A stretch of DNA of 64,000 bases from a virus. Within the stretch, counting starts at the first letter, position 1; each line of letters begins with the position of its first letter. The stretch is taken from the IMG/VR virus record IMGVR_UViG_3300033233_000004, positions 1 to 64,000 of that record. The stretch is one strand, 5' to 3'. A model generated the notes under the pieces. It ran no database searches and was not told the origin of the DNA. It worked only from the letters and a program-made list of their open reading frames with translations. Positions 24,816-34,250 of the stretch are shown here, piece after piece. Both the position numbers and the translations under genes were made by a program.

Positions 24816-25368
24816 TCTCTTTACTCTCCTTTATTTGTTCAATAGCTTCATTTTGTCGTTTTGCCTCAATCTCCATATACTCACGCATACGTTTCATCGC
24901 CTCTACCTCCTCTGTTGGCAACTGATTGATAATAGGTAAATTTCCATGAACTATATCCTCATACATTGACGCTATACCACGAGCAAGAATAGCATCATTC
25001 AAAGCCGCCAAAGGAGACGCATCACCATAAACTTCGACAAGACACTTAGTAAAGTGAATATACAGGGAAAATAAAGGATTACCTATAGTTATTGGAAACA
25101 TTTTACGTTGAGCAAGATATCCAATACCAATATCTGTATTGTTTTCTAACTCCTGATGTAATACTTTAGAAGCAAACACGTGACTCAATAAAAGATTTTG
25201 ATCGTGCCTAACATTGAGATGATACTTCTCTGGTATAACAGTTTCCTTAATAAAGAAACTAAGTCCTTTAGAGATAAGCCACGCAGAAAATCTATATCTT
25301 AGCAGCTTCCAAAGTTTCAACGACCCGTTCTGATATTCGGTACTTATCACGCTCGGTTTCCGAAACAT
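24805..25368 (-). CDS. Unknown protein in the SbcCD locus
   Basis: The start is uncertain. The ATG at 25368 (MFRKPSV) has TTGAGGAAC upstream but overlaps the end of the Mre11-like gene by 77 bases; no other in-frame ATG lies near 25292. Not recognised. Central helical part (LSHVFASKVLHQELENNTD, SPLAALNDAILARGIASMY) and a Glu/Lys-rich C-terminal helix. The stop overlaps the next start by 11 bases. Likely an accessory to the recombination nuclease complex, by location only. Confidence 0.65.
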   Translation of the reverse strand: MFRKPSVISTEYQNGSLKLWKLLRYRFSAWLISKGLSFFIKETVIPEKYHLNVRHDQNLLLSHVFASKVLHQELENNTDIGIGYLAQRKMFPITIGNPLFSLYIHFTKCLVEVYGDASPLAALNDAILARGIASMYEDIVHGNLPIINQLPTEEVEAMKRMREYMEIEAKRQNEAIEQIKESKENVN

Positions 25369-26326
25369 ACAGTTCCTCAATGATGGGTGGAATATGTTGC
25401 TTGAAATCCTGTTTTTCAAGCTTAAGGGCAGATAGTTTTTCCATCAACCCTGTAAAATCTGTTACTGGTGAGCCTTCTATCTTCTCAATCCGTTCTGCAA
25501 AAGGATGCTCTGTAACATTCTTTAGATGAATATACTCATAACCCAATAATTGAGTTGCAATACCTTTGTCTTCAACTTCAACCGCAAACTTGAATACTCT
25601 AATAGGACGAATAGACCCATTTTCGGTACGCCCAATTGAACCGGGATTAACATACATTGTTCGACCAGAAACTGTCTTATCATTAGCTATGACAATAGGT
25701 GCATCCCATCCAGAATGAATATGTCCACTGAGTACAATATCAGCATGGATAAATGGGTGTATCGAATCAATCAATTGGTGCTGCCATGGAACATAGCTTG
25801 GAAATAAGTCTCCATGAACTATTTGTATAACAAATTGCTTCGTTGTAGTCGGTGGAAATGGTGTAGCAAAATTTTCAGGGGCTGCGGACAAATGTACCGA
25901 ATGCGGCGTACCTGTTACTATAACGGCACCGTCTACAAGAGAAATGATAGATGGAAACACGTCCTGTCCATTGCTCACCAATTCCATATTCCCATTAACA
26001 ACAAAGTTACCGAGTCCAGTTCGTCTGAGAGTTTTCATTTGGAATCCGTTGTAATCATGGCTTCCTAAAACACCAAGCTTACGCTTTACCTTGTAAGACT
26101 TCCAGATAGTTGCTACATCATTTATCAAACTTATAGGAGCATCGAAGCGATGGAATAAATCTCCACCAAACAACAGATAGTCAATATTTTCATCTATCAA
26201 AAGTTGACCAATCTCTTCCTGCTTCGCAAGGATAGATTTATAGTAGTTATCTGTGCGACCTTTAGGTTGGTCTCTTTCTGAACGGTTATGAGTATCGGTC
26301 ATAAATAAGAAGTTATACCGCATCAA
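25292..26326 (-). CDS. SbcD/Mre11-like DNA nuclease
   Basis: 344 residues with the full Mre11 metal site order: DTHNRSE near residue 11, LLFGGDLFH, LGSHDYNG, IVHGDLF and SGHIHSGWD, then NPGSIGRTE. A C-terminal tail of about 100 residues would hold the Rad50-binding part. It is the nuclease partner of the Rad50-like ATPase encoded directly upstream (four-base overlap) and further downstream. Process: DNA-end resection for recombination-dependent replication. Confidence 0.93.
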   Translation of the reverse strand: MMRYNFLFMTDTHNRSERDQPKGRTDNYYKSILAKQEEIGQLLIDENIDYLLFGGDLFHRFDAPISLINDVATIWKSYKVKRKLGVLGSHDYNGFQMKTLRRTGLGNFVVNGNMELVSNGQDVFPSIISLVDGAVIVTGTPHSVHLSAAPENFATPFPPTTTKQFVIQIVHGDLFPSYVPWQHQLIDSIHPFIHADIVLSGHIHSGWDAPIVIANDKTVSGRTMYVNPGSIGRTENGSIRPIRVFKFAVEVEDKGIATQLLGYEYIHLKNVTEHPFAERIEKIEGSPVTDFTGLMEKLSALKLEKQDFKQHIPPIIEELYVSETERDKYRISERVVETLEAAKI

Positions 26327-27528
26327 AACTCTCTTTCACATACTGGACAAACACCAAGTTCTTGTTTACATTTCTCTAAATCACCCTCAACAGTCACTAC
26401 CAAATCACTCAATTCATTAAGCTCCTCTTCAACCGCCTTCTTCTGTTTATATGTAGTATTCAATTGGTTATAAAGCTGATGAAAGTTATTCAGGTCGATA
26501 GATGCCTTTTCTTTACTGGACAAATCAAAAAAGTCTTCAATTTGAGATACTGCTTCGGCTGCTTCCAATCGCCCTTCCACTACTTGTATAGAATCATCCA
26601 AGTCCTGTAATACATTAATATTGTCCACAAGAAGTGCCAATTCTACAAGAGAAAAATCATCCGTCAAGGTCTCGATGTTCTTGAAAGACTTTATATGAGC
26701 ATAAGTATCTTCAATTTGCGTCTTAAAAGCATTCAACCTATTAAACATATCCAACTTAGCTATTACATCTTCCAAATTTACAGAATTGAGAACAGACAAA
26801 CTGTTTTGTACCAATGTATTGGTCTTTAAAACAATCCTCATTTCATCTCGACAAACACCCAATTTCTGAACAAACTTTTCCAATGCAACAATATTAGCAG
26901 ATAGAGATTCAATATCATCCAAAATTGATTTAAGCTCATCAAGATATGCCAATGCTAAGAGAGATACATCCAAAGCACCAGCTTTAGCTGTTAAATCCTC
27001 ACGGTCTTTGTTCTGCACTCGCACCGTACTATTCAGATTAGCAACGGCTCGATTAATGATATCACTACCAGTCACTTTACCAAAGATACGTCCACGAAGA
27101 GATTCAACGCCAGTTCCACCAGCAAGGAACAAGCCTTCATGTTGTGTACGGATATTAAGGTCTATCTTCTCCTTTTCAAATACCTGTACTTCGGCTATCT
27201 TAAGCTCTCGTTTGACTTCCTCTGGAATTCCAACACCAAAGTTATTGTACGCATCGTCATTTATCTTGTATAAATTGATGCTATTCTTTTTCCCAACTTT
27301 CCTAACTATGGTCTTATCATCAACACTCATAGTGATGGTACAATCTTTCTGACCATAACGAATAAAGAAATCCCCGGTAGGAATGTTCCGCACTAACTTA
27401 CGAAATGCTCGAAGAATAGCTGTCTTACCTTGGTCGGATTCGCCAGTAAATACAGTAACAGTCGGAGACAATTCTATTTCTGTATCTGCGTGTGACTGAA
27501 AATTCTGAATACGAAGCGTCTTAATCAT
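26323..27528 (-). CDS. SbcC/Rad50-like ATPase, N-terminal half ending in zinc hook
   Basis: 401 residues. Walker A is GESDQGKTAIL (about 29-39), preceded by the standard LRIQNFQSHADTEIEL strand-loop. From about 180 it is coiled coil. The protein stops right after CPVC (394-397), the zinc-hook motif at the tip of Rad50 arms. The returning arm and Walker B half are absent here and found in 23891-24523. The break is therefore exactly at the hook, which a full-length Rad50 would have in its middle. Confidence 0.92.
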   Translation of the reverse strand: MIKTLRIQNFQSHADTEIELSPTVTVFTGESDQGKTAILRAFRKLVRNIPTGDFFIRYGQKDCTITMSVDDKTIVRKVGKKNSINLYKINDDAYNNFGVGIPEEVKRELKIAEVQVFEKEKIDLNIRTQHEGLFLAGGTGVESLRGRIFGKVTGSDIINRAVANLNSTVRVQNKDREDLTAKAGALDVSLLALAYLDELKSILDDIESLSANIVALEKFVQKLGVCRDEMRIVLKTNTLVQNSLSVLNSVNLEDVIAKLDMFNRLNAFKTQIEDTYAHIKSFKNIETLTDDFSLVELALLVDNINVLQDLDDSIQVVEGRLEAAEAVSQIEDFFDLSSKEKASIDLNNFHQLYNQLNTTYKQKKAVEEELNELSDLVVTVEGDLEKCKQELGVCPVCEREF

Positions 27529-27962
27529 CGAATGATTCCAAGAAGACCTAATAACACTTTAGATGCGCGAGCAGCATTTCGTTCACCATCAAACACAACA
27601 GGTGCATTTGGAGCCATCAGAAGTTCATCTATAGAACTGAATACAACCTTCGTAATAACAACACTACATCCAACAAATGCTTGTTCAACTACACCGTCTT
27701 GCTTAATGATATCAAAGAAAACCAGAGTCGAAGAAGTATCTGGATTTGCCATCTCGTCTTTTGGAATAGCATAATAGTAAGATACATTATTTTCACTGGA
27801 TTTATCTATCACTTGTAATTGATATAGAAGTACGGGGTCTTGAGGAAACGTATCTTTTTGCCATTGACGAACTTCAACTTTACGTTGTTTTGCTGCTTCT
27901 TCTTCTATATCTGTAGCTCTTTCAAAAGAAACATCAATTTTTGCTTCATTATCGTTCCGCAT
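27525..27962 (-). CDS. Unknown protein, 145 aa
   Basis: ATG at 27962 (MRNDNEAKIDVSF) preferred, with AAAGAGGAAAT upstream; the frame is open further up but overlaps the previous gene. Not recognised. A charged N-terminal helix (about 10-40) is followed by a beta-rich domain (LLYQLQVIDKSSENNVSYY, STLVFFDIIKQDGVVE) and a short hydrophobic C-terminal helix (VLLGLLGIIR). It overlaps the Rad50-like gene start by four bases. Confidence 0.7.
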   Translation of the reverse strand: MRNDNEAKIDVSFERATDIEEEAAKQRKVEVRQWQKDTFPQDPVLLYQLQVIDKSSENNVSYYYAIPKDEMANPDTSSTLVFFDIIKQDGVVEQAFVGCSVVITKVVFSSIDELLMAPNAPVVFDGERNAARASKVLLGLLGIIR

Positions 27963-28434
27963 TGATTTCCTCTTTCGTAAAAGTAACAAGTTTGAAACTT
28001 GGGACACGAATCAACTCTAAGTAGGCAATTACTGCGCCTTCTTTTGCAATAAATGGATACTTGGGATTCATATTTGTTAAAATAACTTTTATAGGCTCTC
28101 TTGGAACATTATTATAGATGGTAGGAAGTACATCAACACCCTTCATCTTAAGTTCTGGTATAGGATATACCCGACATCCAACCTGACCAAATAAATTATA
28201 AATCTTACCTCGTATAATAATAGAACCAAAAGGAGCTATAGATACCCCTGTTGGAACTTCTCGCCAATTATAAGAAGGAACAGGAACCTTTTCAGATGCT
28301 CTTAAAGCATATACTCCAACCTTGCCTACAACTCGTTGTACTTTGTATCCATCGGTGATATAGACAATGGTTGGTAAATAATGTCGCAAAAGAAAATATA
28401 GCAGAACCAATAGTAGTAGTCCTGTAAGTATCAT
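27949..28434 (-). CDS. dUTPase-like fold protein with N-terminal membrane segment
   Basis: 161 residues. Residues 1-19 are a strongly hydrophobic helix (MILTGLLLLVLLYFLL). The rest follows the dUTPase strand order: VYALRASEKVPVP, then EVPTGVSIAPFGSIIIRG, and the late block PFIAKEGAVIAYLELIRVP. The catalytic motifs (a GYD-type Asp and the ID-YRG block) are not recognisable. It may therefore be a non-catalytic relative or a diverged enzyme. Membrane attachment would be unusual for this fold. Family by eye, moderate confidence. Confidence 0.6.
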   Translation of the reverse strand: MILTGLLLLVLLYFLLRHYLPTIVYITDGYKVQRVVGKVGVYALRASEKVPVPSYNWREVPTGVSIAPFGSIIIRGKIYNLFGQVGCRVYPIPELKMKGVDVLPTIYNNVPREPIKVILTNMNPKYPFIAKEGAVIAYLELIRVPSFKLVTFTKEEINAER

Positions 28435-28456
28435 GATGATTTATCCTTCTGATTTC

Positions 28457-28963
28457 TTAATGAATACCACGTGCTAATCTAATCGTAATATCTATACGCA
28501 AATTTTCTGGAACAGTCTTTAACCAGTTCAATAGTAAAGAAAAACTTGCTTCATCCAAAGAACCCTTCATATGATTACAAGGACGACAAATCACTTGTAA
28601 ATTGCCTATATTAGAAGCCCCCCTTTTTGATATTGGCATTATATGGTCGAATGTAGAATTTTTAAGTATCAAAAGTCTATTGCAATAACGGCATGGCATT
28701 CCATAATTATCATATAGAAGTTGTCGTAATTGTTCAATAGTAACGGTACATTCTACACCAGCTTTTCTTGACCGAGTAACCATTTGATTCTTAACAGAAT
28801 CAATACGCCGTAGAATATTATCAACCACGTTTTCTAAATTTCTACGATGCACGCTTTTTATTTTTTCCAAAAACTTAGTACGCCATTCAGTTCTTATACT
28901 CAATCGCTTCTCTTTTGCAGCACGTCTTTCTCGCCTATGTTTATTATATGCTACACGATTCAT
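28457..28963 (-). CDS. HNH endonuclease
   Basis: 168 residues. A basic helical N-terminus (RRERRAAKEKRLS) precedes a complete HNH core: CRYCNRLLIL (first zinc pair), FDHIMPISKRG with the catalytic His, NIGNLQVICRPCNHMKG with the second zinc pair. Free-standing HNH genes in phages are often homing endonucleases. It has no intron signs and stands between two transcription units with a large stem-loop (28984-29018) upstream, consistent with insertion. Confidence 0.9.
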   Translation of the reverse strand: MNRVAYNKHRRERRAAKEKRLSIRTEWRTKFLEKIKSVHRRNLENVVDNILRRIDSVKNQMVTRSRKAGVECTVTIEQLRQLLYDNYGMPCRYCNRLLILKNSTFDHIMPISKRGASNIGNLQVICRPCNHMKGSLDEASFSLLLNWLKTVPENLRIDITIRLARGIH

Positions 28964-28983
28964 AGAAATCCCTCACAAAGTTA

Positions 28984-29018
28984 TGAAGTGAGGGTACGTT
29001 TATTGTATCCTCACTTCA
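28984..29018 (-). terminator. Stem-loop after the SSB-like gene, possible terminator or processing site
   Basis: 14-bp stem with one mismatch (28984-28997 and 29005-29018, arm TGAAGTGAGG), 7-base loop. There is no U tract on the minus-strand side, so termination by the usual mechanism is uncertain. Confidence 0.5.
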
Positions 29019-29027
29019 AATAAATTA

Positions 29028-29687
29028 CTAATTCACTTGGTCAGGAAAGTCTTCTACTTCACTACCCTCTGGTACGTCTCCTTCTACTACACCTTCTTCT
29101 TGTACTACAGGTTGTTGAATACGTGCTGTAGGACGTGCAGCAGGACGAGCCGTTGCTGGTGGTACAGCCGCCGTTGGTCTGGCAGCAGGACGTGCAATAC
29201 CACCTTGTACAGGTTGTCGAGTTGTTTGTGTAGGAGCAGATTGTGGCTGCACAGGAAGTCGCTGAACAGGCTTTGCTTTAACTGGTTGTTGACGAGCCTC
29301 AAAGTTCTTATACTCAGGTATAGTCAATTGACCAATGGAGTTATTATCATTACCACTCTTCTTGTTCTTAACAGTAATAACCTTACCAACAAACTTGTAA
29401 TTGATGATGGAATCGGTATCAAACTCCTGTCCAACTTCCACAACAACTCCAATATTGGCAAGGAACTTACTGAGATTGTTATTCTCAGTCAAGACATCGG
29501 CTGTGATAACACCGAACGTATCTTTACCAACAAACTCTTCTGGTAACGAGTCGAGAACTTGAATTGTCCAAAGATAGTAGTATGTTCCCGGTTGAGTTTT
29601 TTGCTCTTTTTGTTCATACTTAACAACCTTAAGATTATATACTCCCTCTGGAATTGGGACGAATTTTGTTTTGGTGAGAACTGGCAT
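29028..29687 (-). CDS. Putative single-stranded DNA-binding protein
   Basis: 219 residues in three parts. About 1-125 is beta-rich and looks like an OB-type domain (GVYNLKVVKYEQKEQKTQ, YYYLWTIQVLDSLPEEFVG, KFVGKVITVKNKKSGNDN). About 130-195 is a Pro/Ala/Arg/Gln linker with ARPAARPTA repeats. The last 20 residues are acidic. The OB domain, flexible linker and acidic tip are the general plan of SSB proteins, and the gene is two genes downstream of recA. The exact family is not identified. Confidence 0.65.
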   Translation of the reverse strand: MPVLTKTKFVPIPEGVYNLKVVKYEQKEQKTQPGTYYYLWTIQVLDSLPEEFVGKDTFGVITADVLTENNNLSKFLANIGVVVEVGQEFDTDSIINYKFVGKVITVKNKKSGNDNNSIGQLTIPEYKNFEARQQPVKAKPVQRLPVQPQSAPTQTTRQPVQGGIARPAARPTAAVPPATARPAARPTARIQQPVVQEEGVVEGDVPEGSEVEDFPDQVN

Positions 29688-29773
29688 AGATTTACCTCTT
29701 TTGTGAAATGTGATTATGATAGACGGATACGGCTACGGTAGAGCACAAGTATCCCAAGTTAATTAAAATACTT

Positions 29774-29935
29774 TTACGTCGTCAAATATGCAAATTGCAA
29801 ATCTTTGTCCGGCACTACAAACATTGTAGTACTAACCCATTCAAATTTATCCTTTGTCCAAACAAGAAAATCTGATGCTGAATTACTATACCCGACCTCT
29901 TTGTTTGTTTTTTTATCTAATACAGTAAACAACAT
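29774..29935 (-). CDS. Small unknown protein, 53 aa
   Basis: A 53-codon frame with an excellent AAGGAG site eight bases before the ATG at 29935. The sequence begins MLFTVLDKKTNKEVGYSNS and ends VPDKDLQFAYLTT; it looks like a small beta-hairpin protein. Not recognised. It sits 11 bases after the end of 29947-30510. The remaining gap 29688-29773 is the leader of the SSB-like gene; I see no clear promoter in it. Confidence 0.7.
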   Translation of the reverse strand: MLFTVLDKKTNKEVGYSNSASDFLVWTKDKFEWVSTTMFVVPDKDLQFAYLTT

Positions 29936-29946
29936 AACGCTTCTCC

Positions 29947-30510
29947 TTATAATAATCCTTTGTAGGTAAGTAGTTCTGTTACTGTTATTTGGCGATTAAT
30001 ATTAAGATTGGCAGAATCAATAAGGTCTAATTTCTTGTCGAATACTTTTACCATAGTTTCCACCCAATCAGAAACAGCATTACAATAAGCGAGACAATCA
30101 AAGATATCTGGTCGTTGACTATACATTTTTGATTCTTGAAGTTCCTTATTCTTAAGATTCTTCACGTCATCAGATTGTGACAATTCGCTTTTAAGCTTAC
30201 GAACATATTTCTCAGCTACAGCAACGTAAGATTCCCAATTGGCTTTATCTGCTAAGGCTTTTACCATAATACCTACAATTTCATTTCGTTTCTCCTGAGC
30301 CATCTGTAATTTCTCATAGAAACTACTCAAGTTAATTGTCGGGTCAGCATCCAACTTCAATTCAATATCATCTAAAATATCTTCCCACTCTTCAAATTGC
30401 TCTCGTGTAATAATAGCAGCTTCAAAAATAGTAGAGTTGAATCCTTGAAATTCTTCTTCATTGAAAGACCGTACTTGAAACTGCGGTGCCTGTTTTACGA
30501 TAACAGTCAT
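29947..30510 (-). CDS. Unknown helical protein coupled to recA, 187 aa
   Basis: Not recognised. Predicted mostly helical ([58 protein letters not shown]). Its start overlaps the recA stop by four bases, so it is co-translated with RecA. A recombination accessory role is possible from position; no motif supports a specific one. Confidence 0.75.
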   Translation of the reverse strand: MTVIVKQAPQFQVRSFNEEEFQGFNSTIFEAAIITREQFEEWEDILDDIELKLDADPTINLSSFYEKLQMAQEKRNEIVGIMVKALADKANWESYVAVAEKYVRKLKSELSQSDDVKNLKNKELQESKMYSQRPDIFDCLAYCNAVSDWVETMVKVFDKKLDLIDSANLNINRQITVTELLTYKGLL

Positions 30511-31634
30511 ACTACCACTGCGGCTTTAATTGCATTTTCAATTTTGGCTGCCACTTCAGAATGATTTTTCAAAAAAGTTACAACAGCGTCCTTGCCTTGC
30601 CCAATACGTTCTTCTTTATAGGCAAACCAAGAACCTGATTTCTCAATAATACCATATTGAACTCCTAAATCCGCAAGGTCGGAGAACCTATCAATACCAC
30701 GACCATAATAAATACTTACTTCCGTTTCTTTGAATGGTGGAGCAACCTTATTCTTCACAACTCTAATTCTGGTACGAGTACCGATAACATTAGTACCGTC
30801 TTTTAAAGCTTCAATACGACGAATATCCAAACGAACCGACGCATAAAACTTCAAAGCATTACCGCCAGTAGTCGTCTCTGGATTACTAAACATTACTCCA
30901 ATCTTCATTCGTAACTGATTAGTAAACACTACTGTTGTATTGCTCTTCGAAATAATATTAGTGAGTTTTCTCATTGCTTGAGACATTAACCTCGCTTGAA
31001 GACCCATTTGCGCATCGCCAAAATCTCCTTCAATTTCAGCACGTGGAGTCAATGCAGCTACAGAATCAATTACTACCAAATCCATGGCTCCTGAGCGAAT
31101 CAATTCCTCAGCTATACCCAAAGCATCTTCACCACATTCTGGTTGCGAAAGATAAAGCTCCTCAACATTGACACCCAATGCTTTCGCATACTTCATATCT
31201 AAGGCATTCTCAACATCAATGATAGCAACATTACCGCCGTTCTTATGTACAGAAGCTGCAAGATGTAAACAAAGGGTGGTTTTTCCAGCCATCTCCGGCC
31301 CAAATATCTCAACTACTCTTCCTCTTGGTACACCACCAACTCCAAGAGCAAGGTCTAAGGAAAGACAACCTGTAGAAATAACTGGTATGTCCTGAATAGG
31401 TTTGTCGCTCATCTTAACAACAGACCCTTTGCCAAAAGCTTTGTCAATATTATCAAGAGCTTGTTTGAGAGCAGTTGTTTTTTGTGGATTTTTATCATTT
31501 ATTTTTACTTCGAAATTTGAAAACGGCAATTCCGTAATAACTGATTTATCAACATCAATGTGACCAGTCAATAGTTGATTGTGTGCAGCAGCAGTTTTTA
31601 ATGAGGCTGTTGGTTGTTTAGTTAATTTTGGCAT
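30507..31634 (-). CDS. recA: RecA-family recombinase
   Basis: 375 residues. Walker [10 protein letters not shown] (112-120) replaces the more common GPESSGKTT; Walker B is [10 protein letters not shown]; the L2 and following region reads [20 protein letters not shown]. The N-terminal extension (about 50 residues, Thr/Lys/Ala rich) before [15 protein letters not shown] is longer than in bacterial RecA. The C-terminus is short and lacks the usual acidic tail. It is bacterial-type RecA, not T4 UvsX type. Works with SSB-like 29028-29687 and the SbcCD genes in recombination and replication restart. Confidence 0.96.
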   Translation of the reverse strand: MPKLTKQPTASLKTAAAHNQLLTGHIDVDKSVITELPFSNFEVKINDKNPQKTTALKQALDNIDKAFGKGSVVKMSDKPIQDIPVISTGCLSLDLALGVGGVPRGRVVEIFGPEMAGKTTLCLHLAASVHKNGGNVAIIDVENALDMKYAKALGVNVEELYLSQPECGEDALGIAEELIRSGAMDLVVIDSVAALTPRAEIEGDFGDAQMGLQARLMSQAMRKLTNIISKSNTTVVFTNQLRMKIGVMFSNPETTTGGNALKFYASVRLDIRRIEALKDGTNVIGTRTRIRVVKNKVAPPFKETEVSIYYGRGIDRFSDLADLGVQYGIIEKSGSWFAYKEERIGQGKDAVVTFLKNHSEVAAKIENAIKAAVVV

Positions 31635-31637
31635 AAA

Positions 31638-32426
31638 TTATCCTATAGTTAATGCTTGTTCAATCAAATGAGGCTTGCCCTCTCGAACAGCTTGGTCAGC
31701 ATCCTTCACGTCCTGTAATATAGCTATTCTCCAATTCAAATGCAAGTTTTTCATCAACTGAATTGTACGAATTGTCGCTTTTTTTCCAGCATCGTCGTTA
31801 TCAAACATAACCACAAAGTTATTGGTATATTGACTGAGCCTTAACAGATGTTTCTCCGTAAGAGCGGTTCCAGCACCAGCTACGGTTTTAGTGTATCCTT
31901 CTTGAAACATAGATAGTACATCCGCATTACCTTCTACCAATATCCATTGGTCAATAGTCTGATTGCACAATAATGCTTCTCGAAGACCATATACCAAGAT
32001 ACTCTTGTTGTATACCGCACAGTTATTCGTATTGATGTACTTATCTTGTACCTTCTCATCATGAAGAACACGACCACTAAATCCATGAACAGTACCGTCC
32101 ACTTCAGAGAAAGGAAACATCAAACGATTCTCGAATTTCACTATTACATCTTTATTCTCAAGAAGGAACCAGAACCCAATTTCCTGTAAAGATTCTTCTG
32201 TCCAACCACGAGATAAAGCAAAATCATACATTATCTGTCCATCAGGACAATAACCAACACGAAATAATTCCAACATTGCTTTTGAAAATCCACGCTTCTT
32301 TACATAAGCATCAAGCTCTCCATAAGCGTCTTCCATCATGAGTTGAAACTGAAAATACTCCATTAACTCCTGATTCAGAGCATATAATGGAGTTACATAT
32401 TGAAGAATATCAGTTTTTGTGTACAT
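31638..32426 (-). CDS. DnaG-like primase, TOPRIM catalytic part only
   Basis: 262 residues containing the RNA polymerase domain of DnaG without its zinc domain. Start resembles the DnaG N-subdomain (DAYVKKRGFSKAMLELFRVGY, FSGRVLHDE, KYINTNN). TOPRIM: LVEGNADVLSM (Glu at about 165) and the metal pair FDNDDAGKKA (about 208-217). The missing CHC2-type zinc domain is encoded separately at 40172-40720, about 8 kb upstream. Synthesises RNA primers with the DnaB-like helicase 40720-42195. Confidence 0.9.
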   Translation of the reverse strand: MYTKTDILQYVTPLYALNQELMEYFQFQLMMEDAYGELDAYVKKRGFSKAMLELFRVGYCPDGQIMYDFALSRGWTEESLQEIGFWFLLENKDVIVKFENRLMFPFSEVDGTVHGFSGRVLHDEKVQDKYINTNNCAVYNKSILVYGLREALLCNQTIDQWILVEGNADVLSMFQEGYTKTVAGAGTALTEKHLLRLSQYTNNFVVMFDNDDAGKKATIRTIQLMKNLHLNWRIAILQDVKDADQAVREGKPHLIEQALTIG

Positions 32427-32429
32427 CTT

Positions 32430-33068
32430 TTAGTGACAATGTTCAGAAAACCATGTATCCAAATAATTAAGAATCATTTGATATTGTATTTTTAATCGTT
32501 TTGATTCAGCTTCGATAGAAAAATCAGTATCCCCAAAAAAGTTTATCCATGTATTATGATTTGGTTTATCAAAGTTATATAGCTGCCCGAAACACAATGC
32601 ATCTCCACCTGCTGCTACTTGATTATCCAAATTATGAGGAGCATCATCAATTAAAATTGTATGCTCAAATCGACCTTTTCCAATTAAACCTTTATTCTCA
32701 GAAAATACAATAGGAAGATTAGTATGCGTCGGTATGTGTGTTTGTATCCACTGAATAGTTGGAAACATAGTATTAGGGAATTGTGTCGTTACAAGCCATA
32801 CATTTGGACAACGAGCAAGAAGAAGTTCCACAAATTCAATGGCTCCTGCATAAGGCTTCGCAGTTAAGTAAATCTCATTTGGAGCTTCATTCTTAAAAAA
32901 TCCACTAATATCCACAGCATCGGGAAAAGATACGCTTACTTTAAAATCTGTAAATGGATAAATAACTCGACCAGAATATCGCTTTTTATAAGACGTTATA
33001 AGCGATTGATTCCAATCTCGAATAACACCATCCAAATCCAATTTGATAAGAACATCTTGTGCCTTCAT
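32430..33068 (-). CDS. HAD-type 5'(3')-nucleotidase-like protein
   Basis: 212 residues. HAD motifs in order: LDLDGVIRDW (nucleophile and acid Asp near residue 11), VTTQFP (motif II Thr), ENKGLIGKG (motif III Lys) and ILIDDAPHN (motif IV acids). The DLDGVI start and IDDAPHN end are typical of NT5C/YorS-like deoxyribonucleotidases in phages. It may recycle host nucleotides or adjust dNTP pools. Four-base overlap with the RNA ligase gene upstream. Confidence 0.8.
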   Translation of the reverse strand: MKAQDVLIKLDLDGVIRDWNQSLITSYKKRYSGRVIYPFTDFKVSVSFPDAVDISGFFKNEAPNEIYLTAKPYAGAIEFVELLLARCPNVWLVTTQFPNTMFPTIQWIQTHIPTHTNLPIVFSENKGLIGKGRFEHTILIDDAPHNLDNQVAAGGDALCFGQLYNFDKPNHNTWINFFGDTDFSIEAESKRLKIQYQMILNYLDTWFSEHCH

Positions 33069-34249
33069 TCGTCATTCTTTTCTGTCTTGAGCAAATAATT
33101 GGGATTCACATACTTGAATTTTAACCGTCCAAGTTTTCCAACAAATTTCTCTTGCGCAGAGACAAACACTAATCCTTCGATCAAATGTCCATTTGGATAT
33201 TTCATGTTGTACAAAAATGAAAAGTCTGGTGGGTTACCAATTAATTCAGACAAAGGAATAGTCTTCCAGATAATAGGTACTGTAAGAATATCATACTCCT
33301 CAGCCAGTTGTATCATCTGCGTGTAGTCTAAGTAACCCTCAAAACCTTCCTTAGTTACATAAATGTCGAACAAGTAAGGAACCTGTCCCTTGAGACCAAC
33401 ACGGTTCTTCTGAATACCTTCACCAGCTAACTCAAATTGTAAAGCTACACGTTGATAACCAAACCTTGTGGCTATCCTTTCAGCTTTCTGTAGAAGATTA
33501 GCAGTACCTTCTATATTTTCTGTGGCGGCTTTCCAATATACATCCATAGCAAACCCATATTTCGTTGCAATAGATGCAAAGGGGTCTTGTTCAGGTGGTT
33601 TGAGTTCCTGATTACGAGAGCAAACACCAAACTCGTCACCTTCTCGAAGTCTATCATAGAAGACGGTCATAGATGTACCATCAATCTTAATAGATACAGA
33701 AAAAAGGTCGTTCAAATATGGTTCAATTGTTCGATTGACATTCTGATATCGCTCGGCATCCGTCTTCGGGCACCACGATGGATAACTACCCTTGGCATTA
33801 GCAGAAAATATAGCTTCCTGCGGTGGTTCATACTTGACTACACCAAAATATGTTGATACATCTGTGTCCATGTAAGGATTTACTGGACGTTGAACCAGAA
33901 GGTCAAACGGTACATCAATCACCAATCCCTGACTCAATTCAGAGCGCAAACGGACTGTCTTAATACGTGCAAGAGGGTGGGTTTCATATACAGACGTGCC
34001 TTCTATTGTACGAGCAACTTCTACTTGACGCATCTTAGCATTCTTCATCAAGAAAGAGAATTCTGGTCTTGTACAATCTACGAGAGAATCAATGGGAATA
34101 TACACTACCTTGTCGCCAACCTTACGCTTGCCACGTACATCTTGACAAACCCATCCAATCTCTTCAAAGGTGAGAATGTCAAGATTGTCAGAATTCGTGT
34201 TTGGTGTAACAGTCTTTACGGTGACTATTGGACACGAGAATGTAGACAT
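33065..34249 (-). CDS. RNA ligase (DRB0094/Rnl-type)
   Basis: ATG at 34249 (MSTFSCP) chosen for its AAAGGAAAC site; an upstream hydrophobic extension of the frame overlaps the preceding gene and is not expected. Nucleotidyltransferase motif I SIKIDGTSMTVF holds the adenylated Lys (about residue 188). Further motifs: FGVCSRNQEL, FELAGEGIQKNR, HLIEGLVFV, KFKYVNPNYLL. The N-terminal OB-like domain resembles that of DRB0094-type ligases. It would seal RNA breaks, possibly repairing host tRNA cut by anti-phage nucleases. Confidence 0.88.
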   Translation of the reverse strand: MSTFSCPIVTVKTVTPNTNSDNLDILTFEEIGWVCQDVRGKRKVGDKVVYIPIDSLVDCTRPEFSFLMKNAKMRQVEVARTIEGTSVYETHPLARIKTVRLRSELSQGLVIDVPFDLLVQRPVNPYMDTDVSTYFGVVKYEPPQEAIFSANAKGSYPSWCPKTDAERYQNVNRTIEPYLNDLFSVSIKIDGTSMTVFYDRLREGDEFGVCSRNQELKPPEQDPFASIATKYGFAMDVYWKAATENIEGTANLLQKAERIATRFGYQRVALQFELAGEGIQKNRVGLKGQVPYLFDIYVTKEGFEGYLDYTQMIQLAEEYDILTVPIIWKTIPLSELIGNPPDFSFLYNMKYPNGHLIEGLVFVSAQEKFVGKLGRLKFKYVNPNYLLKTEKNDE

Positions 34250-34250
34250 T

